64,000 nucleotides of DNA, from positions 22,981,193 through 23,045,192 of the forward strand of contig NC_089723.1 in NCBI RefSeq assembly GCF_035083965.1. Direction: 5' to 3'. This DNA comes from Branchiostoma lanceolatum (taxonomy: Eukaryota > Chordata > Leptocardii > Amphioxiformes > Branchiostomatidae). This document shows, piece by piece, positions 34,644-46,100 of this stretch. Below the pieces are notes generated by a model that searched no databases, had not been told where the DNA came from, and was given only the letters and a program-made list of their open reading frames with translations. Within the stretch, counting starts at the first letter, position 1. Each line of letters opens with the position of its first letter. A program made the position numbers and the translations under genes.

Positions 34644-35885
34644 CTAGAAAGGCAACATTTGCGGGAGCAAATGCAACATGTTTCGCCCATTTCCCTCCCC
34701 ACGCAAAAAGCGACTGTGGCATAGAGGCTAACGTTTGTTGTATGTCTGCAATATGTTGGTATTTGAATGAATAATTAAATTGAAGACCAGTCAGAAATGG
34801 ATCTCTCCCAATTTGAAACCCTATGCATGGATGGGCTCTTCCAGGCACCCATATTCATATGCTATAATTGTTTTAGTACAACGCTACGCCACACATTTTG
34901 TTTACTACGCTATCGATCAGCGCCGATATTCAAGACTTCCCCGCGGCCCGATAGTGTAGCCATGTAACAGGGGTTAACGCAAGGAGGTTGAAAATTCTTA
35001 CTGATAGGTTTACGTCATTTTTAGCCAAAAACTTTAAACAACTACTCAAAGCAAGGGCCTCTTTGCTCAACGTAAATTTTCACGCACTTCACAACTCTCT
35101 ATTGTTAATGTTAATGTTATTGTCAACGTCCCGACACGGGATGTTTCCTAAGGTGGGATACGTTGGATACTTTGTGTGCACTATTGTGCGCACTAGTGTC
35201 CAATCTTGGTGACAGAGGGGTAGAAAATTCGTGTACATAGCGAGGAAATGTCAGGTCTTACCATAGTGTCCAAGCTTGCAAACTTGTAGAAATCTTTGTT
35301 TCCATGCAGTGTTAAAATAAGAAAAACACCGTGTGTGTAGAAAAATACCACCAGAAAAGTTTTGAACCTTCTCAATTGCACTTACATAACTTCAGTAGGA
35401 CACAACAATAACTTACAACACAAGGATGTGAGCCAGGGAGTAGTGAAGTTGTGTCTGCACCTGTCAGAGTACTAGTTGTGTCCCTAATTAAATTGACTAT
35501 TTCAACCAATCAGGTTGAGCTTGATATATCTGCGCTCTCTCATTGGCTGACCGAATAAGTCCACCCGGCCAGATGAATAAAGATGTGACCTATAGGTCAG
35601 TGACCCCATATGAGGAAAATAGCCGATCTTCTTCCCAAAACACCCTCTAAAATCGTATTCCGAAGTATTGTATGCCAAAAGTGCGAATGGGATTATTTAA
35701 ATATTTGTTCAATGTACCACCATAGCAAATTTCAGATCATTTGGATGTATTTCCAGAGCACAGGAGGCCAAAATGTACGTTTTTGGTCAGAAAAACCTCA
35801 ATAAAATCACTTTCAAGGTCAATATCGAAAAAATTAAAAAAAAGGCTCCCAGGGTATTTACCCACTCTACCTGTATACTCACCTT
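34644..35885 (-). mobile_element. Helentron-like element, copy C, older and diverged
   Basis: CTAGAAAGGCAACATTTGC at 34644 is the conserved terminus. Positions 35600-35860 match the other end region of copy A (AGGAGGCCAA, CCTCAATAAAATCACTTTC, GGTCAATATC). The interior has diverged or been lost, and I saw no sulfotransferase exon here. Confidence 0.6.
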
Positions 35886-37417
35886 AGTTACAGGATAAGA
35901 GGTCAAATTCCTGGGGACCCAAAATTGTAAAATTGCTTATCAGTTTCGCGCATATTTAACTCCAAATGTTGTTTTCCTAGCTAAAGATAAAATTAGTACA
36001 ATTTTACCTGTACTAAAATGCGAATTTCGAGCCCTGTTTTTTTAATCGAACTCCAAAACCTTGAAGTAAGTATAACACGCCATATTCGCAGGTACTAAGA
36101 AATATGTCAAACAGCTTATCAGTGTCACATACATTCTAAATTTTGTTTCCCTGTGGCTGTAGGACCTAGCAACTACATGACTAACACGCCACCGCCAACT
36201 ACTTTGAGAAAAAAAGGCAATCATGATTTTGGAATAGTCTAATTCATTAGTTAATAATTCAAGAGGTTAAATCGACCGAAGCTGTCTACCGTCTTCAGAG
36301 ACGACAAGAACCAAAGAAGAGAGCATTCAGGTTGATATGTTTCTGTATGTTTTTTCTCGATCCCTGCACAGGTCACCTATACCGGACTACAAGGTCATCC
36401 GGGGCACCCGGTATCCACGTGCACTAGGGAGGAACAATCCAGGCCTGAAACAATCTGGCCGTTTCCCACACGGACTCTCACCGCAGCAGGGGAGGTCGCC
36501 GGAGACCTTCCACTGCCGGACCAGCATCAGAGCCGTGTTACAATGATTGTGCTGTTACAACCAGACATTACCTGACACGATTTAGAGAATCCACACACTG
36601 GCGTGCACATGTTGTCCACTTTATTTGATTCAAACGAATACGTATTGTCTATTTTGTTGTTTATTTTAGTGTGCAACTTTTAGAAGCTGATTTTGCATGT
36701 ATAACGTTATGAAAGAAAATACAGGTGATTAACCTCGTCGACGACAGTTCAAATCAAACCGGATGTACGAATGGTAGAAACCCAATACAAATGTGTATGC
36801 AACTGCAAGCTGCAGTAACATTTCACTCCGTCACTTACGTCCAAGAAGTTACAGTGCAACTCCTTACCAAACTTGGAACGGTTACTTTAGAATTAGTCTG
36901 CCATTGTTGTGCTATAATTCTTTGACGGTTATTCATTTGTTTAAGTGAACTGCAGCGAAGAGATAAAGTAATCAATGCTGTGTGAGCAGAGTAAGACAGG
37001 AGACGAGAGATTTGTAAAACTAGGAAGTTAAGGTCAAGAGAGCAATAGAGACATTCAGTAATTAATAAGGGTCCTGGTAAGCCAACATTATGAAGTCACA
37101 ATCAGTCAGTGTTATAACGTTTACGTCTCCCTTGGTAAGTATGCGGGTATCGTTGTCTCTGTGTCATTTCTTTATCCTTGATGTGGTCCTCTTCAAATCG
37201 GCATCTAAAAGAAACCGTATTTATACATCGGCCATTCTTTATTGTAAGAAGGAAAGGGTCTTAAGTATTTACCATTTCAAAATTGACTTAATTTCATTCC
37301 AAAAGCTAATTGGCCATCTCACCATTAAACAAACTAATCATTCATGGTTTTTGTGGCTGTCGTCCCTACATCTCTGACAAGACCACAACTGCCATGTTCT
37401 TTAAGATCACGTCTCCT
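35886..37417. other. Mostly unassigned stretch with two weak exon candidates
   Basis: Positions 36385-36570 are GC-rich after a CTGCACAG acceptor and are open in more than one frame. Positions 36725-36925 form a 66-codon frame after an ATACAG acceptor, with DDSSNQTGCTNG and LLTKLGTVTLELV motifs that I cannot assign. A degenerate partial satellite unit precedes the array at 37340-37417. Confidence 0.3.
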
Positions 37418-40330
37418 ACACTTTCTAATTTAACATCACATTAAATAACAAATCTTTATTAACCCTCTATCGTTGGGGATCTTGTCGTCCCTTACTTTTC
37501 GACAAGATCACAACAACATGATGCTCAGTGGACCTTGCTCGTCCTTTAGTACAGTGGGCCTTGTGTCCATTTGTGCCAACGGCAAGGTCACAACACCACC
37601 ACACTAATAACATTCATCTCTTACACATAAAATGAGTGGCAAAAACCACCCCTCCGGTCAAAATGGTCACACCTAACCCGAAAGTAGGAAAAATATAGGG
37701 AACCAACATTAGCGACTAAAACCAACCCTAATATTATTGATTCCAACACTTTCTAATACAACATCACATTAGATAAAAAATCTATATATATATATTAACC
37801 CTCTATCGTTGGGGATCTTGTCCCTTACTTTTCGACAAGACCACAACAACATGATGCTCAGTGGACCTTGCTCGTCCTTTAGTACAGTGGGCCTTGTGTC
37901 CATTTGTGCCAACGGCAAGGTCACAACACCACCACAGTAATAACATTCATCTCTTACACCTAACATTAGTGGCAAAAACTACCCCTCCGGTCAAAATGGT
38001 CACACCCAACCCAAAACTAAGAAAAATATAGGGAACCAACATTAGCGACTAAAACCAACCCTAATATTATTGATTCCAACACTTTCTAATACAACATCAC
38101 ATTAAATAACAAATCTATATTAACCCTCTATCGTTGGGGATCTTGTCCCTTACTTTTCGACAAGACCACAACAACATGATGCTCAGTGGACCTTGCTCGT
38201 CCTTTAGTACAGTGGGCCTTGTGTCCATTTGTGCCAACGGCAAGGTCACAACACCACCACAGTAATAACATTCATCTCTTACACCTAACATTAGTGGCAA
38301 AAACTACCCCTCCGGTCAAAATGGTCACACCCAACCCAAAACTAAGAAAAATATAGGGAACCAACATTAGCGACTAAAACCAACCCTAATATTATTGATT
38401 CCAACACTTTCTAATACAACATCACATTAAATAACAAATCTATATTAACCCTCTATCGTTGGGGATCTTGTCCCTTACTTTTCGACAAGACCACAACAAC
38501 ATGATGCTCAGTGGACCTTGCTCGTCCTTTAGTACAGTGGGCCTTGTGTCCATTTGTGCCAACGGCAAGGTCACAACACCACCACAGTAATAACATTCAT
38601 CTCTTACACATAAAATGAGTGGCAAAAACCACCCCTCCGGTCAAAATGGTCATACTCACACCTAACCCAAAACTAGGAAAAATATGGGAAACCAACATTA
38701 GCGACAAAAACCAACCCTAATATTATTGATTACAACACTCTCTAATACAACATCACATTAAATAACAAATCTATATTAACCCTCTATCGTTGGGGATCTT
38801 GTCGTCCCTTACTTTTCGATAAGACCACAACAACATGATGCTCAGTGGACCTTGCTCGTCCTTTAGTACAGTGGGCCTTGTGTCCATTTGTGCCAACGGC
38901 AAGGTCACAACACCACCACACTAATAACATTCATCTCTTACACATAAAATGAGTGGCAAAAACCACCCCTCCGGTCAAAATGGTCATACTCACACCTAAC
39001 CCAAAACTAGGAAAAATATGGGAAACCAACATTAGCGACAAAAACCAACCCTAATATTATTGATTACAACACTTTCTGATACAACATCACATTAAATAAC
39101 AAATCTTTATTAACCCTCTATCGTTGGGGATCTTGTCGTCCCTTACTTTTCGACAAGACCACAACAACATGATGCTCAGTGGACCTTGCTCGTCCTTTAG
39201 TACAGTGGGCCTTGTGTCCATTTGTGCCAACGGCAAGGTCACAACACCACCACAGTAATAACATTCATCTCTTACACCTAACATTAGTGGCAAAAACCAC
39301 CCCTCCGGTCAAAATGGTCATACTCACACCTTACCCAAAACTAGGAAAAATATGGGAAACCAACATTAGCGACAAAAACCAACCCTAATATTATTGATTC
39401 CAACAATTTCTAATCCAACATCACATTAAATAACAAATCTATATTAACCCTCTATCGTTGGGGATCCTGTCCCTTACTTTTCGACAAGACCACAACAACA
39501 TGATGCTCAGTGGACCGTGCTCGTCCTTTAGTACAGTGGGCCTTGTGTCCATTTGTGCCAACGGCAAGGTCACAACACCACCACAGTAATAACATTCATC
39601 TCTTACACCTAACATTAGTGGCAAAAACTACCCCTCCGGTCAAAATGGTCACACCCAACCCAAAACTAAGAAAAATATAGGGAACCAACATTAGCGACAA
39701 AAACCAACCCCAATATTATCGATTCCAACACTTTCTAATCCAACATCACATTAAATAACAAATCTTTATTAACCCTCTATCGTTGGGTATCTTGTCGTCC
39801 CTTACTTTTCGACAAGACCACAACAACATGATGCTCAGTGGACCTTGCTCGTCCTTTAGTACAGTGGGCCTTGTGTCCATTTGTGCCAACGGCAAGGTCA
39901 CAACACCACCACACTAATAACATTCATCTCTTACACCTAAAATTAGTGGCAAAAACCACCCCTCCGGTCAAAATGGTCATACTCACACCTTACCCAAAAC
40001 TAGGAAAAATATGGGAAACCAACATTAGGGACAAAAACTCAACCCTAATATTATTGATTCCAACACTTTCTAATCCAACATCACATTAAATAACAAATCT
40101 ATATTAACCCTCTATCGTTGGGGATCTTGTCCCTTACTTTTCGACAAGACCACAACAACATGATGCTCAGTGGACCTTGCTCGTCCTTTAGTACAGTGGG
40201 CCTTGTGTCCATTTGTGCCAACGGCAAGGTCACAACACCACCACATTAATAACTTCCATCTATCACACCCACACATTAGTGAAAAAACATCCCTCCAGTA
40301 AAAATGGTCACACCCAACCCAAAGCAAAAA
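37418..40330. repeat. Satellite array, nine units of 325-336 bp
   Basis: The anchor TTAACCCTCTATCGTTGGGG starts at 37459, 37795, 38120, 38445, 38776, 39110, 39444, 39769 and 40104 (the eighth has GGGT). Each unit contains a hairpin, GATCTTGTC paired with GACAAGA(T/C)C around a short CCTTACTTTTC loop. Each also carries an antisense open frame of about 61 codons beginning MPLMLGVRDECYYCGG in several units. Units are highly similar, so the array is young or homogenised. Confidence 0.92.
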
Positions 40331-40357
40331 AAAATCAGCAAGAAAACAAAAAAAAGA

Positions 40358-42470
40358 CTAGAAAGGCAACATTTGCGAGCAAATACAGCATGTTTAGCCA
40401 TACTCCTCGCCATGCAAAAAATGGACTCTCCCAAAATAACAATGGACCATTCTAAAATACTTGCACTAAAAAAATGAATCACCCCAGTCCAAAATTGAGT
40501 CTTCCAGTAGCACCTCAACACAATATGGACCAGTCCACAACCATATCCACTAATTGATTAACAAATACACTTCTGCTAAAAAATGGACTTTTTCATAATC
40601 ATTCCAGCTCAAAATTGAAAGAAATAATTAAATAATCCTCCCCTTGCAAGAATGGGATATCCCGTGCCATTTCCATGTAAACCAGTCGAAAAATATCCGC
40701 TGAAAATTACACTCTTGCGCATAATCAACCCAGTTCAAAATTGAATTAAAAAAGATCAACCCCAGGGAAGAATGAAGTTTTCCATAGTATACATATGAAG
40801 ATTTGACAGGAGACGAAGGAAATGACCAAAAACAACATATTTGAGTCAATTCAAAGTCACCGAGAGGGTTTTAATATAATATTTGTAATATGTTTGAACT
40901 ATTTTGATTAAAAGAATGTCTAAGTCACAATAGTTCTAAAGTGTTCAAACAATTAGAATTGAAACTTATAACATGTTTGAACTTATTTCACATACGTTGG
41001 AAACATTTCGAACGTAACTACACAAAAATCTCTTTATTTAGAACAGTTTCAAACCATCTATCCAAATGTTTCAATGTTCGAACAATTTGTAACAAAAGAT
41101 TTTCACAATTGCCCTCATAAACGAAGGTGCTAAGTCCTCCTGTGTGTTTCTGCCTATTTTCGGTGGCCGCGCTAGACCACCAGCGGATTTGTTTTGACGG
41201 AGCGTCACCCGCGCGCGACGATGTACACTGTTCGGCACCGCTAATATCCGGCATTTTCCCGCTCCAAAACACTCCACAAGACCCACGTTTTTAGTGTTTT
41301 GCCTCTTGTGCAACACGATTCGATTTGCATTACTAACGGGACGAAAATGATAGAAAAAATTCACCCCGTCCCGGCGTCCGTCCCAAAAACATGAACGACA
41401 TGAAAATATATTTTCTTACAGATTCAATCACGAAAATCAACAGCATGGGATTCCAAATTTTCGCAACGGCCGACCATTTATCATGGTTGAACTTCCTTCC
41501 AAGGCGTGCGATAGATAAACATTCCCGGCACATAATAGTCACAAGTACCAGACTAACGCAAGCTCATGATGATAATAGGGAGAAAGTTTGTCAGTGAAGT
41601 TTGGCCACCAGAGGGTACATTCATTTAACGTTACAAGCTAGCGCAAAGGGGCGAATCATTGACCTTACCGGGGACTGACTCTACTGGCCTAATCATTCCT
41701 TTTTTGCCGAATTCTACGATCAATACGCCCGTACGTAGGACATGTAGGAAGGCCTGGTGGTGGACGCTACGTCGCGCCAGTCTGAGGAGAAACGATCTCC
41801 CGTGTTGTGTTGAAGAATTTGGAGTTTGAAAATATCTGGAATAACTAATGCTAGAATAAACATTCACAAAATCATTGATTTAACTTGTTTTCTGTTATAA
41901 AATTTCCTAAACTGCAATTTAACCACTGAGTTTAAGGGAACATGGTGTTTTCCCGATAATCACGTTAAATGTTTATGTCCGGTCTTTCCTCCTCGTAAGC
42001 AAACTTCCAGCTTGACCAGGTGCAAGGCACTCGGGGTCAATGACCTGTAGGTCATATGTAGTATTGAAAGTGACAGAAGTGGCAAATATTGTCAAGAAAG
42101 CCCAAAATAAATCGTTTTGAATATATGTATGCCAAAAATGGGAATGTAGTCCTTTAAATATTTGTTCAAGCCACATATACAGCAAATTTCAGGTCATTCG
42201 GTTGAAATACCAGGGCGCAGGAGGCCAAGATATGCTAAAAATAGCCTAAAAACCTCAATAAAATCACTTTCAAGGTCAATATCAAAACAAGGAAAAGAAC
42301 GCACATTGGTTTTTGCCTACATTACCTCTGTACCAAATTTCAGGTCATTTGGTCAAAAAATGACAGAGATGAATCGATTTGAAGATTTGACAGGAGAAGA
42401 AGAAGAAGAAGAAGAAGAAGAAGAAACATGAGAGAAAACAATATGTTTAGCCATACTTATGGCTAAACAT
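40358..42470 (-). mobile_element. Helentron-like element, copy B, inserted inside the satellite array
   Basis: This is nearly identical to copy A at 25928-28087; I noted only about a dozen substitutions, one sizeable replacement in the captured exon and a shorter GAA tract. It ends with CTAG then T on the minus strand. Degenerate satellite fragments (CACCCCTCC and ATGGTCACA motifs) continue on the far side at 42475-42570, so the insertion interrupted the array. It carries a sulfotransferase exon copy at about 41664-41845 whose middle has been replaced. Confidence 0.75.
41664..41845 (-). pseudogene. Copied sulfotransferase exon 3 fragment
   Basis: The flanking parts match the exon at 27234-27440, including FLHVLRTG and IVEFGKKGMIRPVESVPG. 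About 50 bases in the middle (the part encoding LLSKLIDDLSLPPTS in the source) are missing and replaced by an unrelated short stretch, which breaks the frame. No other sulfotransferase exons are nearby, so this is a dead gene fragment carried by the mobile element. Confidence 0.8.
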
Positions 42471-42474
42471 AAAA

Positions 42475-42773
42475 ACTAGCAAGAAAAACACCCCTCCGTC
42501 AAAATAGTCACACCCAACATTAGCGAAAAAAACACCCCTCCCAATAAAATGGTCACATCCAATATGGCCGCCCCCTTCCTTGGATGCAAAAACAGAACAG
42601 GTTTTGCTATCGCAAACCTGTAATTAGCAAAATACGCGGCTCAGTTTTGAACCTTTGATATACTATAGTATTACTAGTATACCGGATTTACCAGTGGAGG
42701 CTCAGACCCTGACAGCGCGGGACTTGACCCGGATCATATAAGCCCCGCCCCCTCGTCATGTGAGGTGTAGAAC
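42475..42773. other. Satellite remnants and promoter region of the S28 protease gene
   Basis: Remnants of the 330-bp satellite occupy 42475-42570. The 100 bases before the ATG at 42774 are GC-richer and contain CATATAAGCCCCGCCCCC, that is, a TATA-like box next to an Sp1-type GC box at about 42735-42752. Confidence 0.5.
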
Positions 42774-43151
42774 ATGGCGGACATGTGTACTCGACTAGCG
42801 CTCTTGCTAACGTGTGTTGTGGGCTACACTGCGGCCCTGCCATGGTTTCTACACGGCAGACCGCGTGGGGGGATGCTGGGAAGCCCTGGGCGGGCGGGGA
42901 ATGGCCCGTTACCGCCGGACCAGTGGGTGACACAGCGGCTTGACCATTATAACGACGCGGATCTCAGGACTTGGCAACAGGTTAGTCAGTTAGTCAGGCG
43001 CCCCCCTCCCACAACTTCCCCAAAGCACATGATCGTCATGTGCACATATTGCGGACCTTATCATGTACAGTATCTCACAGGAATTTTCAAACTGGCATAG
43101 GCCTAGGCGTGATATTGGAATAAAAAAAGAATAAAGAGAAATGTGCGTACA

Positions 43152-43184
<33 letters not shown>

Positions 43185-46100
43185 ATGCGTGTGTGTGCGT
43201 GTGTTTGTGTCTGTGTGTGTATACAAGGAAGTTATATAGAGTGTATGTGTGTGTGTGACGTGTGTGCTTGCTTGCGTGTATGTTTGTGCGTGTGTATTTT
43301 TGTATGTCACTGCATGTGTGTTTGTGTCTGTGTGAGTGTACTGTATACATAAATATGCATAACATGGTCTCTATTATTAAACGTTAATGTTGAATACATA
43401 AAATGTCACAATAGTACATACAAACATCCTAAGATACTACTTTTGCCTTGCAGAGGTACTTTGTGAACGACACATTCTTCAAGCCAGGAGGACCTGTATT
43501 CCTGATGATCGGAGGGGAGGGCACAGCCGACCCCATCTGGATGGTCACTGGTGCATGGATTGAATATGCAAAAGAGTTTCATGCTCTATGTGTCATGCTG
43601 GAGCATAGGTACTATGGCAAGAGCCACCCTACTAAGTAAGTAATTTACTTCTTTTTTTTCGGGGATTTCATTTTGCAATAGAGGTGGAAAGGAGGTTTTG
43701 GCAGTATTTTTTATTAAGTTTGTGGCACAAAAACATTAATTCCCAGTGTCATAATATTTTGCCAGATTATACAGTCAAGTAAGGCATTGTCTGTTGATGT
43801 TCTTAATAAAAAGAATGTGTTTCTCACTACAGAGACACAAGTGTAGAAAGTCTTCAGTACCTGAGCAGTGAGCAGGCCTTAGCTGACCTGGCGTACTTCC
43901 GCAACTACATGGTGGAGAAAAGGGACCTAACTGATAACAAGTGGATCTCGTTTGGTGGCTCATACCCAGGTATATCTGCCTAAGCAAGACTTTGGAGTAG
44001 TGACAACATAATTTGTAACTGTCGCCATAAAGGACCACCAATAGAGAATCATGTACCACTGTTATTTCTTTGTTCATTAGATACATGTAATTTAGAAGTT
44101 TTGTTGCTCTGATATATGTTCAAAGTTGATCATAGTAGTATGTAGTATGCGTAGTCCAGTGCTTAGTGACCCTGCCTCTTGACCAATAAGCCATGAGTAA
44201 TTTGAACTTTTCAGTATTAGATAACAACATGACTTTGTTTTGGTTTGTCTTCAGGTTCGCTGTCTGCCTGGTTCCGTCTGAAGTACCCACACCTGGTGGC
44301 AGGAGCAGTGGCCACCAGTGGGCCTTTACTGGCTGAACTGGACTTTGTGGGTAGGTTTGAAGTACTGACCATTTTATGAACAGTCAAGAAATTGCTCAAG
44401 TAAGGGCGCAGTCACATTTGTCATACAGTGATGATATGATCAGCTGTTTTGTTACCTAAGATTCTTGTCAGTGGTTGGTTCTGTTGCAGCCTGCTCGAAA
44501 ATCCAATGGCATCAAAATTGCATGATGACTAGTATGATGACTGTGACTGCATCCTAAGATAAACTTTGAATGTGTTTCCTAAGACTCTGAGTAGGAAGAG
44601 TTTTATACAATTATGACCGACACAATCACTCACTCATTCACTCACTCACTCATTCACTCACTCACTCACTCACTCACTCACTCACTCACTCACTCACTCA
44701 CTCACTCACTCACTCACTCACTCCCTCACTCACTCACTCAATCAATCACACACATGCTTACTCACTCACTCACTCAATCACACACATGCTTACTCACTCA
44801 CTCACTCACCAACAGTCATGTACTCACCAACTCACTCTCACCCACCCACTCACCAATACACACTCACTCACCAACACTTATGAACTCACTCTCTCATTCA
44901 CTCTCTTGATGTTATCTTGATGTATTTTTATTGGGATAATACGAATAGAATTTTGGTACATAACTCAGATATATAGTAGACATATTATGTTTGATTTGAT
45001 ACAGAGTATGTAGAGGTGGTCCGAGACTCCCTTGCTACCACTGGTCCTGAGTGTAACAAGAACATCCAGGAAGCCACTGATGCTGTGAAGCAGATGTTGG
45101 GAACACAGGAGGGAGTGGAGAATCTCAGCAAGCTCTTTAAGTAGGTCCTGTCTGAGCTTCATTCTTTAAGGAATGGTCACTTGGTCTGTTACACTTACAG
45201 TCACTTTGGCAATGATGATAGTCAAAACTGCCCACTTGGGGGACTGATAAAATCTGGTCAATGTGATGGACAGGTGGTCACTACAGATGGGATTATTAGA
45301 TGAATGTGTCAATCTCAAAATCATCTATAAGGGACATACCAAAGACTCACAGGTCACATTGGCCATTTAAGGATAGGTGGTCCTTATGTCGAGGTGGTTA
45401 CTAGTGTACAGCTTGGACTGTACTATACATGGCTACATATTGCCCATCTTTTCTTCATCCATATGATCTATCCTCAACAGAAATCAGAATTCCCAGCTGA
45501 AATGCCATCTATTTTACATGCAACATCACAGAACTGACAGTTGGACTCGCTGCACGTCTTGCTTTTACTACAGTAACTGTATATCATAATACCTTTATAG
45601 TACATTGTTTATTACTTCTAGTATATGGCTGTCAGAGTTTATATCAGTACTAGTACAATGTTAAAAGCAGTCTTTGACACCCCCTTCCACTAGAGGCTGA
45701 GTGACCACAAATTATAAAAATTGCTCAACAAATTTCATGGACAAAGCAAAACATTTGGTTGCGGTCCATCTAGTTGAAGGTGGGCCAAAGATGACAGTTT
45801 GTAAGTAAATGCCATATGACAGGGACCAACTGGTCCGTTTAAACCCAAATCCAGTTGGTATAGCGCAAGATATGTTTTATGTCCTACAGCCTCTGCTCTC
45901 CCCTGGATGTAAGTGTTGCCAATGATGTGGCAAACTTCTGGAGTACAATATCTGGAAACTTCATGGGTGTGGTACAGTACAACAAGGATAACAGGGAGTT
46001 TGAGGTAACATACTTAACCTTTTGATGTCATTATGATTCTATAGGATTTTTAAAAAGAAAAATTCCTTATTTTTGAATAAACATGAATAAGGAACAAGGC

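Noticed and set aside
38115-39624. Repeated 61-68 codon antisense frames as real genes
   Set aside because: They repeat with the satellite unit, have no promoter or splice context, and are explained by recent homogenisation. Reported only as a finding.
43087-43365. Open frames rich in Thr-His or Val-Cys
   Set aside because: They are produced by the GT microsatellite in an intron of the protease gene.
44613-44909. 98-codon frame of Thr, His and Ser
   Set aside because: Translation of the CACT simple repeat; not a gene.
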